Below are positions 49,101 to 59,798 of a DNA stretch of 64,000 nt, piece after piece. The notes under the pieces were generated by a model that was not told the DNA's origin, searched no databases, and saw nothing but the letters and a program-made list of their open reading frames with translations. The DNA comes from Phragmites australis (taxonomy: Eukaryota > Streptophyta > Magnoliopsida > Poales > Poaceae), in the NCBI RefSeq assembly GCF_958298935.1, contig NC_084923.1, forward strand, positions 994,501 through 1,058,500, in the 5' to 3' direction. A program made the translations under genes and the position numbers. The number at the start of each line of letters is the position of its first letter. Position 1 is the stretch's first letter.

Positions 49101-49925
49101 CTTTTCAGCAAGCAGAGATCACCAAAACGAATTGTGGAATCAGGCGGCCGCCGCTTTCATTATTGTGGCCGAAAGCTACCTCTGTTGCTTAAAAATACCT
49201 AACAGCAAATTAGATTCAGAGAGAAGCTACGTGCGTGTCTCGTCAGATAAAGAAACTGAAGATGCAAATGTTTTTGTATGTACTAAATCCAGAACCAGAT
49301 ATGTACGTGCATCTTTTCCGTGAAGCCCTTCAGGAATGCCAATCTAGCTGAAAATTGTTAACACAGTGTCCATTTTATTGCATATAAGTACCTAACAGAG
49401 TTGGCGGCAATTGCTTTGTATGCCAGGGAGGTTGTAGTCAAAGAAGTCAAACATAAATGCGCACCCACTTCTCCCTTCTCCGACTTGTCATTTCGCCTCG
49501 CTTCCATCTCTCTCCGGCTCTCTCACGCTCCAAAGGTTGCCTATGTAGTTTGTACCACACGGACCGCACGAGGACGAACGAATTCCTCCAGTCTTGCCCC
49601 GAACCCAGTTCTTCGCATCTTATGCCTTCTTCCTTCTGCAAGAGCCTCCTAAAGCCACAGCCTTCAGCTTGCCCTTGCTAGTGCGGTGCTGCGCTGCTAT
49701 TCTTGATGCGCTATTTGGTGCCAAGATATATTCTTGGTTGCTCGAATCGAACCGGGTGCGCTGGAATCACTGAAACTTGCGCCTTTCGTGGATTGATTCC
49801 GCAGGAGCTCGATACGGGATCCAGTTCTTGGAAGCGGCTTCGGCTCCATATTGGCGCGCGCGAACCCAATAAAGGCGCGCTCTTTTGCACGGAGATAGTT
49901 GCGACTGGAGGCCACGAGAGGGAGT
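46118..49925. other. Spacer with unrecognised open frames
   Basis: About 46,460-47,300 is AT-rich and contains a TA microsatellite near 47,340-47,360. A direct repeat of GAAAGTATAATTAT occurs at about 46,557 and 46,730. A GC-richer patch spans 47,900-48,330. A plus-strand 106-codon frame at 48537-48857 (LSPHVIERIYNQFGCLRKFG) has no recognised relatives. I cannot support a gene here. Confidence 0.35.
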
Positions 49926-52328
49926 ATGGGCGCCGGCGCGTCGGACTTGGCAGGTATGGAGCTCGGCAAGGTCGCGCGCGCCGGGCTGGGCGAGCTGCCG
50001 GATCTGTGCGCGGCGGAGGTGCTGCTCCACCTCGACGCGCCGGACATATGCCGGCTCGCGCGGCTGAACCTTGCGTTCCGCGGCGCTGCGGCGGCGGACT
50101 TCGTGTGGGAGGCGAAGCTGCCGAAGAACTATAGTTATCTCCTGGGGTTCGTCGCTGGTGCGGAGGAGGGAGAGAGGAGCGATATGGGGAAGAAGGACAT
50201 CTATGCGAGGCTCGCAAAGCCTGTGCCGTTTGATGATGGCAAAAGGGTGAGAATCTTTGTTCTTCTTGCTTGGAATCATTCCATTACGATCGCAAAAAGA
50301 AGTTTTTGCCCTCAATAAAAAAAAGGTTCTAGTATTTCTCATTGAACTTGTTTAGGAAAGAAGGTGTAAAAAACTTTGATTCCTCAAAGTTCAACTTGTT
50401 TGGTGCTTAGAGTTCGATTTTGGTGTCCTAAGAAAGTGTCGTTTATAGGGAGACTTTGGCTTGCTTCATTTCTAAAATTCTCAAGGTCGTGCTATCTTAC
50501 CATGGGCTATTGAAAAGTATGTGCAATTAGTTTGTTATGGTAGGCAAGATTGAATATTGTTTGATTTAGAGGATTTTTCCAATGTGTACTTTTCCGCTTT
50601 GTCTCGCAGGAATTCTGGTTGGAGAAGAGCACAGGTAGTATTTCCATGGCGCTGTCGTCGAAAGCGCTGGTGATAACGGGGATTGACGACAGGAGGTACT
50701 GGGTTCAGATGCCAACCACTGAATCCAGGTAACTATGAGTTCTTATCTTGCTTTCCAAGTTCCTACTATGTTGAAATTGTTTTTCCTCTCATGTTTTTTT
50801 TTGCTGCAATTTGGGTTGTTGACAGCTGTACCTTGTGTATGTAGGAGTAGTTTTAGGGGCAATTGCCACCATACCATTAGTGAAATTAAACTTTGCCAAA
50901 ATATCACTGAGTGTGTCAATGACATGTGGGACCAAGCCTCACTTGTCATTGCTATAGCTCAATGGCATTTTGGCAAACTAAGGTTTCACTAGTGGTATTT
51001 TGGCAATTTGCTCTAGTTTTTAAGTCAGATTGAAATGAATGTTTTTTGCTGCTACTGTTGAAAAAAGCAAAAGTGGAAGAAAGTGACATCTTTTTTTCTC
51101 CTTTTTGACAAACTAGTATTGATGAAAATGTTGAATAGGAAAGTGAAACGTTGGTCATGGTTCCTAGCCCGCAAAATTGATAAGGTAAGCATGGACGCTA
51201 GCAAAAATTGACACGAGATAATTGGTCAAGAACAACACCATGTGGAGCTGAAATTTCAATTAATTTTCAATGTTTACTTCTTTTCACTTTGTAGTCTTGG
51301 TATTTAGCACCACCTGACCACCATATTGCACTAGCCTCTAGTTTTTGCATGGTCCACTGTACTTTTCTTTTGTTTTCCGGAAAAAACTATACTTTTCTTT
51401 CTATCAATTGTTACTTTTTAAGATGTTACACAAGTAAATTTCTTGCACAACGGTTTTTTTCTTACATAGAAACAATTTATTCGATGGACTATACTTTTGG
51501 TTGTTCCTTTGTCATTGGAGGCCACCTTCCTAGGCCAACTCATATAAAACACACAACTTCCCTCGAATGCAAATTTTGTGTTTCGCATGCATCTATTTTG
51601 TCATTTTCGGATGAAACTTTGTCGCTTTTTCCATTCCAGAGCTGGTATATTTCTGAGAGCCATGCGGATCATATGGCTTGTTTATTGTATCATTGTTGTC
51701 AAAATGGAAGGTAGGTGTGGGCTTTTGGCCCATACTAAAGCTTCTATTTGACTTTCAACATGTGGTGCAAATGTAATACAAATATATAATGAAATTCGAT
51801 GTCTTTGATTTATTCTGTTCCAGTTTGAAAAACACAATGTTTGTGTATATCATACGGTGAAACTAGTCTGAGCCAACCTTCTGTGCTTGATCCTGCAGGT
51901 TCCACTCTGTTGCATTTCTTCAGCAAATCTGGTGGTTCGAGGTGGTTGGAGAAGTCGATTTCTGCTTCCCTGCGGGGACCTACAGCCTGTACTTCAGGCT
52001 TCATCTTGGAAAATCTTCCACACGTTTCGGCCGCCGTATTTGCAGCTCGGAGCGAATCCATGGCTGGGACAGGAAGCCTGTACGGTTCCAGTTTTCTACA
52101 TCAGATGGCCAACACGCCTTGTCCCAATGCTACCTAGATGAGCCTGGAAGTTGGATTCTGTACCATGTTGGTGATTTTGTTGCATCAAACTCTGAACAAC
52201 CAATCAAGCTGAAATTCTCGCTAGCGCAAATCGACTGCACTCATACGAAAGGTGGCCTGTGCGTGGATTCAGTGCTAATATATCCGAAAGGCTTTGAGCC
52301 AGAAAGGGTGATCAGGGCTCAGAAGTGA
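49926..52328 (+). CDS. F-box protein with PP2-like C-terminal domain (PP2-A13 type)
   Basis: Exons: 49926-50246, 50610-50728 and 51899-52328. Junctions are GT-AG and in frame, giving 289 residues, typical for the family. The start is the ATG opening MGAGASDLAG. Further in-frame codons upstream contain no better start. The F-box covers about residues 20-60: LGELPDLCAAEVLLHLDAPD then ICRLARLNLAFRGAA. The C-terminal phloem-protein-2 (lectin-like) domain shows VITGIDDRRYW, FHSVAFLQQIWWFEVVGEVD, FCFPAGTYSLYFRLHLGK and GWDRKPVRFQFSTSDGQ. F-box/PP2 proteins are SCF ubiquitin-ligase substrate receptors that may recognise glycoproteins. The target here is unknown. The 50729-51898 intron contains a small fold-back MITE. 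Confidence 0.93.
50856..51013. mobile_element. Small fold-back MITE in the F-box/PP2 intron
   Basis: The left arm is GGGGCAATTGCCACCATACC, and the right arm complement is GAGCAAATTGCCAAAATACC. Both continue into (C/A)ACTAGTGAAA-like and TTTGCCAAAAT words, so nearly the whole element of about 158 bp is an imperfect hairpin. Flanks TAGTTTTA and TAGTTTTTA look like an 8-9 bp target duplication with one indel, suggesting a Mutator-type MITE. Confidence 0.65.
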
Positions 52329-53334
52329 GTTTGTACACTTGTTAGAGTGGCTTTACAGTAGAGTTGTAGACAAATATGAGTAGCCTGCCGTTTTTAACTG
52401 GGGCTGATCGTATGGTATGAAGGCATGTGTACATAATTTTTGGCTGAAAATTTTGTACGATGGCACCAGGGTGCTTCATTTTGCTCTGCCTCATGGTGGT
52501 CAACTGGTCATGGTGCTGACTGCTGAGGGATCTGTATCGAGCTCAGTAACCTTTGTCACCGGTTTATAGTTCTCAGTTTCTTGTAACAATGTAGTTTTGC
52601 TCCGTGTCTTAATTTCTCTGTCATTAAGAATTGAATACTGCAATGTTGAAGAGGATGACTGTCTCGTGAGCCTCCAAAATTCTTGATGCTTCTGACGACA
52701 GAGATTTCTTCTAACAACGTCACTAGGGACTGAATTGTTGGGATTTATCCGTTTAGTCCTTCTGAGCACACCAAGTCAGCTCTTTTATCGACTAGCAACT
52801 ACAAACATGAAATCGGTAATATTGTGACGGGTCAAAAAATTTTATAGGAAAATAATAATTGACAAACAAAGTATACACCTCAATAGATGGAAGGAAATAA
52901 TGGTATATTAATACTTTTTAATGATGATATCGCGTATTAATTGTAGATTTCTAAATTAATCGGAAGTTTCTAAATAATTGAGAGGGGAGGAGATGGAGCC
53001 TATCCAAGTCAGTCATGAGAAGCAGTAGCATGATCAGCATTATTAAGAGCGACATAATTCATAAGGCAACACAATTTTGTGATCATGTATAGCCACAGTA
53101 AATATAGTTCACCTTCTGAAGTTGAATTAAGATTGCATTTGCCCAGCGACGAAAGGACGGAGCTCAAGATTAGCGTGGGATGGTTGGCAAAGAGAAGACT
53201 TGGATCCTAAAGTAATTCTTCCTTTGCATGAGTAAGGGCTCGGCCCAGTGGAGCCTCCGTAGTCCACTGGCATCGTCCATGCCTCATTGAGGCCCATAAA
53301 TTCACAACTCACTAGGCCTGCCACGATCTTCACC
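52329..53334. other. 3' flank of the F-box/PP2 gene and spacer
   Basis: The first few hundred bases are the probable 3' untranslated region. No further gene was recognised. Confidence 0.45.
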
Positions 53335-53733
53335 TTTCCTTTATCCCGCGTCACAAAGAAGCTGTTACATCATTGAGGCCCATAAAGTTAAAGATTTTTT
53401 AAAACCCTAGTACAAACATATAAGAAGCACGCATATAATCACCTTACTATATACACACTCATATATTATTTATTAAAGATCGAAGATATAGAGCTTAAAT
53501 ATTGACAAAATCATCATATACGTTTTGTTGTAAAAGAGTATATCATCTATAATTGATAGAAAATTTCATCTCAGTAAGACACATAAGAAATGAGCTTAGA
53601 GTTGATAGTTAGAGCATACAACCACCTCCACGATCGCCTATTCTCCGGTTAGGAAAAAAAAAGTTGTTGAATATTACATCACAAATGCCGGAACCCATGG
53701 ACTACATGGTGCATCCGTCTTGCGCGACAAGAG
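53335..53733. repeat. Segmental duplication, unit 1
   Basis: A unit of about 390-400 bp begins CCTTTATCCCGC and ends CATCCGTCTTGCGCGACAAG. It includes GAGGCCCATAAAGTTAAAG and ACAAATGCCGGAACCCATGG. It is repeated in the same orientation at 53823-54210 with scattered substitutions and small indels. No coding function was recognised. Confidence 0.9.
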
Positions 53734-53822
53734 AGCGGTAGGCGTTTAGTTTTGCAATTTTTTTCACGAGAAACCTATTTACTTAAATTTTTAATCGAAA
53801 AAATATATAAAAAAAAAACTCT

Positions 53823-54210
53823 CCTTTATCCCGCCTCACAAAGAAACTGTTACATCATTGAGGCCTATAAAGTTAAAGATTTTTTAAAACCCTAGTACAA
53901 ACATATAAGAAGCACGCATATAATCACCTTACTATACACACACTCATATATAAAGATATAGAGCTTAAATATTGATAAAATCATCATATACGTCTTGTTG
54001 TAAAAGAGTATATCATCTAGAACTGATAGAAAATATTTTATTTCAGTAAGATACATAAAAAATAAGCTTAGAGTTTAATCCCTGATAGTTAGAGCATACA
54101 ACCACCTCCACGATCGCCTATTCTCCAGTCAGGAAAAAAGAAGTTAAATATTGCATCACAAATGCCGGAACCCATGGACTACATGGTGCATCCGTCTTGC
54201 GCAACAAGAG
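53823..54210. repeat. Segmental duplication, unit 2
   Basis: The second copy of the unit at 53335-53733, offset by about 488 bp. It has a smaller gap after CACTCATATA and ends CATCCGTCTTGCGCAACAAG. The two units are separated by about 90 bp of AT-rich sequence. Confidence 0.9.
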
Positions 54211-54883
54211 TGCATCACACAAGTCCGAACTAATGCAGTGGTTACATCCGAGCCACACGGGTGAGCAACATCTGCATGTCATGCCATCGCACCTGTCGGT
54301 CAGTCGTGATTGGACCTTAACCGTGAAGGAGACGAGATGAGACGAGACGAGACATGAAGATCCATTGCTACCGGGTGTAGTTTAACGATCCCTCAATAAA
54401 ATAATTACAAATGAGACACAATATAGGAGAAATATTATCTATTCTTCATTTATTTGTATTTTATAATAAATAGTTCTGTTCCGTATATATAATAAAAAAT
54501 CTTTAAAAATAAAATCAAAATTTTCAATAGATCAAAATAGATCTACTTTCGGTGGTAAAACTCCAAAATTACTAACACAACACAGGTCGCGAGTTGTGAC
54601 CCGACCGGCGGAATCTCTTGGCACGGCCACACGTTTCCCACCCGTCTGCGTCGCAGCGAAAGGCGCGGAGTTGGGGCCCTTGACGCACCCCCGTCCCCCG
54701 AAACCGCCAGGGGGAAAAACACAAGCAAGCGACCGCCGCAACTCAACCGGCCGAAAGCGGCAACACAAAGGAAAAGCGCCCCAAAACTCGGTCGATTTCC
54801 CCTCGCTTCCTCAACCATCCAAGCCTCCCCTCCCGCAGCCAGGACAGGACAGCACAGGAGAGCGGCTTCCTCTGCCCGCACCC
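54211..54883. other. Spacer and presumed promoter of the second F-box gene
   Basis: The stretch is AT-rich to about 54,540, then GC-rich up to the ATG at 54884, with an AGCACAGGAGAGCGGC leader. No other gene was recognised. Confidence 0.45.
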
Positions 54884-57653
54884 ATGGAGGCGCAGGAGAG
54901 CGGCGCTGGCTGGGACTTCCTCGATTGGGTGGGCCCCGACACCTCAACCTGCGTCTTCCGCCTCCTCGACCACCCCACTGACCTCGCCCGCGCCGCCGCC
55001 GTCTCCCGCTCCTGGCGCCGATTCGGTACGCCCCCCCTCCCAAATTCCCTTGTCTACCTCAGCCTGTGATGTATTTGCCTAGAGAACTCTCACCGTCTCC
55101 CGTCGTTGGGCTGGGTTTGGGTTGGTTGCCGAGTTCGACGCCTCGATTGTCTTTCTCCCATGCAGTTATCGACAACGAATTCTGCAAGAGCCTGTGCCTG
55201 CGGATATGCCCCGAGGTCGCCAACTTCACTCGCGCGGTCGAGGTGACCAGATCGCCGCAGCCGCCCGCTGCTCACGCCTCCGAGTCCAGCCATGACGCCG
55301 ACCTCAGGAGCCGCGAGAGGGACCACAGGATATACTCCTACCTCAGCGGCGCCCTCGTCTCCAACAAGCCCTCCATGGACTGCATCCTACACTGCATCGT
55401 CGCCTCCAGCACCGACAATTTCCCGGACGAGAGCATTGAGAACACGCTCGAGCCACAGGACCGGATCAATCATCGCTCCTCCTACTGGTCCAGCGGCGGG
55501 GCGGACGACCCCGACCTTCCGGAGAGCTTGACCTACAGGCTCAATTCTGATCTCTGCATAATTGATGAGATCAGGATACGACCGTTTAAAGGTAGAAAAT
55601 ATATCTGATTCATTTAGGTCGTCGTGATGTTTCTCGTGCCTACAATTAGATTTGCCTTTCCCGCTGATTGGTCCTGTGAATTCAATTGCCTTTTTTGTTT
55701 CGTGTTACCAGCGTATTTTCAGCCTGGCCATCCTATTTACTCTTCAAAGTCGGTACGAATTCGGATGGGCCGTTCCAAGCTTCCTCCCGGGTCAGAGTGT
55801 TTTGTCACGGATGAGGATGAGAACCTGAGGGCAGTCGCTGATGAAAATTACGTGTGGACGTACACGTCACCAGAGTTTCCTATGCTGCAGGTGAGTTGAA
55901 GGCCTCTTCCCACCTTCTTTTGACTTATCTGCCAATAAGGCGATAACCCATGATCAGCTTCTTTTAGGATAACAGACAACTCTGTATAGCTACATTATTG
56001 TATCTGTCGTGATCAGTATATTTGTGCGGAAGATATATAACTTTAGATGCAGCACTTTTGACAATATCGGCAAGTTGTTTAGGTTATACCGGAGATATTA
56101 GTCCCTTTACAAGATAGTGTAAAATAGTGAAGTGATATAATCTTTCCTCGTAGTTTGGATTTATTACAAATATGAATTAAAATCTTGAAATTTCTTGATC
56201 GTATATTTCTGCTTTCTGAAATCCAGTCGTTATGTTATCTTTCGATGATTGAACTAAATTGGTTTTAGTGCTGTATAGAAAATTGCAATTGACTCCACAA
56301 GAAGTTAGTATGGTGGTTGCCTGGTGTTTATATTGTTGTGGTGTAGTATTTCACCAAATCACCCATCTATGCAGAAGGCAGAAAGGACCAGTTTTACTGA
56401 ATATCCAAGCATATAATCTTTTCTTTCCAGCTGTAACTTTTTTTATGAGAGATGTCATGATAGTTATCCTGTGTTATGATCTAATGAATAACATCTTGAA
56501 TGGATAAGTATTCCAACCTTATTAATGCCATCTTATTTTGGTGTAATAGAAAAATGAGCTACAAACCTTCAAACTCCCGCGCCCAGTCCTTTGCATTGGT
56601 GGTGTAGTGAAGATTGAACTGCTGGGAAGGATACAGAGACAAGCTATAGATAATAGGTATTACATATGGTGAGTTCTCAATCCTCTAATTTTTAATGTTG
56701 ATTGGTCACCTGATCTTTTTTTAATGTTTCTCTCCTAACAAAGTGAAAATGCCATAATTTACTTTTGAGAAGAGAGCTGGCCTGGTTGTTATGCAAATTT
56801 GGAGATTGGATATACATCCAATTTCAAGCTGGAGTAGGAGTGCACAAGTTATTATTTTTCACTGCAAATTAAAAAAAGTTGTGTTTATAACGATCTTCCC
56901 TGTAAGTTGTCTTTACACTTGATGTAGTTGTCTATTTGTTGCCTCCACAAGGAACACATGCAGTCTTGTGAATTTTATGATACTAGCATTTGCACACGTG
57001 TTACATATGTAGAATCAATCTAGTATATAGCAATCCGAAAAAGTATGGAAGATAAATAATAGAAGATTGAATGGATTTTTAGAATGTATGGAAGGCAAAC
57101 ATTGGACGTCTAGGTATAGAAGACAAATAATAGGATATTAAATGTATTTTTGGAAGGAGAAACGGGGTCCAACTCTACACGGTGACTATTTGATCAACTC
57201 GGGTAGACGGTGGAGATCGTCCGGATCTCCCACAACTGGTGAATTATATATGAGTATAAACATAGATGTATCTAAAGTAGAGTTTGCCTTATGTAATTTT
57301 TCTGAAACATTTCCTTGGATATCCATCAATGCCGTAATGCTTACAGTTTTTTTTTGCGTGTTAACAGTGTCTGCCATGCCCAAGTGGTCGGACGCTCGCT
57401 TTCACCAGATTTAATGGTTGACATCTCTGATCCTGCTGGTTATTCAATTCTCAAGTATCTGCCAGGTGCCAGTAAGTTGCGCGCAGAAGACATACTCCCC
57501 GATGATGCTAGAGAATCGTCGGAGTGGCACTCGCTTGTTGCTAGATACAGGCAGATGAGGCATCTGGCGATGATGAACGTGCTGCTTGGACCTGTACAGT
57601 TTATGGATGAAGACGATGTAGGTGGTGTCACAGATGACGACCTGTACATGTAG
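54884..57653 (+). CDS. F-box protein, At4g00755-like
   Basis: Exons: 54884-55025, 55166-55591, 55712-55890, 56550-56668 and 57368-57653. Every junction is GT-AG and phase-consistent, giving 383 residues. An N-terminal F-box-like segment (DWVGPDTSTCVFRLLDHPTD, AAAVSRSWRRFV) spans residues 10-50 across the first intron. The rest resembles the plant At4g00755 family: IYSYLSGALVSNKPSMDCIL, SDLCIIDEIRIRPFKAYFQP, GHPIYSSKSVRIRMG and YVWTYTSPEFPMLQ. The C terminus is acidic and ends DDDLYM. It is expected to act as a substrate receptor of an SCF ubiquitin ligase. The substrate is unknown. The intron before the last exon holds copy B of a dispersed repeat. Confidence 0.92.
56990..57215. repeat. Dispersed AT-rich repeat, copy B (inverted relative to copy A)
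   Basis: The complement of this intronic segment reads GAGTTGATCAAATAGTCACC, then GACGTCCAATGTTTGCC and TCCATACATTCTAAAAATCC. This matches 17085-17290 in the same order. It lies in the last intron of the At4g00755-like F-box gene. Ends were not determined. Confidence 0.6.
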
Positions 57654-58579
57654 GCTTTGTTTGCTGGACTGCAGGGCTTTTACTGTCTAGAAGCAGTCTG
57701 TAACCTAATTGAGAAAGAAGGTTGTTCTGATGAGTAAAGTGCAAACAGTTGCCGTTACCATCGTGATTTTGCAACTCTGCTATCTCGATTGTGGTAATAA
57801 CATATGCTCCGCTCTTGGACTTTGGTTTTCTGATGGATTGCTGAAGATTATGGCTGAGTATACAAGATGATTGTATATGTGCTGACGGTAATCTACCCAG
57901 TGCATTTTAGAGTGAAATGCCGAATTCGATCCCGATTGTTTCTGTTCGGCAATCTAAAAGGGGGAAAAGATCATAGTCACGTCTTCTTGATAGGGAAAGA
58001 TGGACTAGAAGGCGGGAACTTAACAGAGGATCAAATTAAGAAGCCTAGCTAGCTTGATGCGTCTCAGGAGCCCTGAGCTTCGCTGGGCATGGCAACCTCT
58101 ATTCAAGGAGCCGTGGCGTGCCTGTTCTTCTTTGTCCATACCAAGCTTTTCCTTGTTTCCGCGGAGGACGAAAACGGCGACGGGGAACACATTTTTGGTG
58201 AGCGGCGCGCGGGTGTTCCTGCGATGCAATGCATGCGTTCGTTCGGCCACTCGTCGCCTGTGGTTCTGCTGCGAGGGTCCATACATTTCTTGCATGGGGG
58301 TGGCTGTTCGCTGCCATGGAGAGTATTTCGCTCGTTCCAAGCTGGTGTCTCACTTGCCAGTCTGCGGCCACACTACACTGATTATCCCTTCCTTCCGCTC
58401 GTGGTACAAAAGCAGAAGGAAATGGGAGGAATGCATATTGCACAACATATGTTGGTGAGACGTTGCATTGGCGTCCAAATAGTCAAGTACATGATTTAGA
58501 GTTCGGAAGATGGTGCACATTCAACTTGGGCAAAATTTGGACATGGACATAAGATAGTATCAACTTGACAGCGTTTTCT
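57654..58579. other. 3' flank of the F-box gene and unrecognised frames
   Basis: A few hundred bases of probable 3' untranslated region are followed by overlapping frames of 110-136 codons on both strands (58,054-58,499). None has a recognisable domain. They may be decayed sequence associated with the purine-permease scrap next to them. Confidence 0.35.
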
Positions 58580-58768
58580 TCAAGAGGTGTGGCCGACCAT
58601 GTACGACGCGAACCCCCACACCGCGATCACCAGAGCCAAGATCTTGAACCCGCTCATGGGGTCGTGGAACCAGATCCCAAGTTGCGCGTCACCAATCCGC
58701 CGGCTCTCCGAGCCACCGCCTTCAACTGGAGCCACGGAGATGGAATGGAGCATGCGAGCGGTTGTCAC
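58580..58768 (-). pseudogene. Purine permease (PUP) C-terminal fragment
   Basis: On the minus strand, WFHDPMSGFKILALVIAVWG then FASYMVGH, with a stop at 58580-58582, matches the last membrane helix of plant purine permeases (family pattern F-H-D-x-M-x-G-x-K-I...WGF-x-SY). Upstream residues in this frame do not continue the family, and the other nine or so helices were not found nearby. PUPs transport purines and cytokinins. This is only a relic of one. Confidence 0.55.
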
Positions 58769-59798
58769 CGGTGCCGGCGCTGAGAAGTACGAGTATCAGT
58801 TCGTCGATCATCACATGTTGGAACGACATCTTCTTTGACAACAAGAAATATGTTTCTCCTCTACAGGTGTATACATTGACTTCGTTCGTGGTCTCTATTA
58901 TATCGGCCGGAGCATTGTGTGCTAGTTACTTCAACATGTATGAGGCTGAAGTGTGCAAATAAGGAGCTATTCACCCGATTTTGATGGCAGTTTAGACTCC
59001 GTATCTAAGCTTAAGCATAATAACTGCAGTAGAGGAGATGTGTTTCTTCTTATTAAGTGCCTCATGTAATATTTCCGTTCCTTAATATGTGGTTGTGTGC
59101 ATCTCAGTAATATAAAGGCTAAAGATAAACTCTTATGTGTTATATCATCTTGATGTAATGATTAATAAAACTTTTTTTTCTATAAAAAAATCACGTTGGT
59201 CATGGTATATTGCTGCTTACTCCTATTTGACTGTTGAGACTGGATAGCCTTGTCGTTAAATTCCATTTCTGCTGAAAAACTACGCCACAATTGAATGGAT
59301 GAAATTGCCACAAGAGATTTGGATTGGGCTTATGCGAACATTTGGCGCTTGTGCGCCAGTGTCACACCATGTCCAGAGAAAAGTAGCCCTGAATTGGCCA
59401 CAATTTACCACATACACACTGAAACAGCATCCCTTACAACTGGAGTTTCCTTGATGGTACTAATTTTATACTTAATGTTAATTTGACCACTCCTTTGTTT
59501 GTTAGTTTGATTGTGCTACCAGTGGTTATCCATGTGGCTGCTTTATTGACAATGTGTCTTCTTCCCCTATGCCTTCTTAACAAAATTTTGTTCACTTGGT
59601 TGCATGTCCGTTGGAACTTTCAGTCATCTTCTGTGCTGCCGTTATTTTCAAAACTCTGTCATTTTGGTTGTCTTGTCAGATCTGCCTTGCTAGTGGTACT
59701 GTTTTTTTAGCACATGCCCAGAAATTGATTTGTTCCTGTCCATCCCATAATCAGGAACTGACGGAAGTTCCAGTTTTCTCTTGATATGCTAGATGTTA
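58769..59798. other. Spacer downstream of DAPB
   Basis: No exon was recognised. The plus-strand frame at 59295-59486 has no known relatives, and the frame at 59786-60010 is antisense to the DAPB 3' exons. This region should contain the DAPB 3' untranslated region. Confidence 0.4.

Noticed and set aside
58054..58499. Overlapping 134- and 136-codon plus frames
   Set aside because: They overlap each other and a minus-strand frame of similar length. None has a domain or conserved motif I can name, so no CDS was called.
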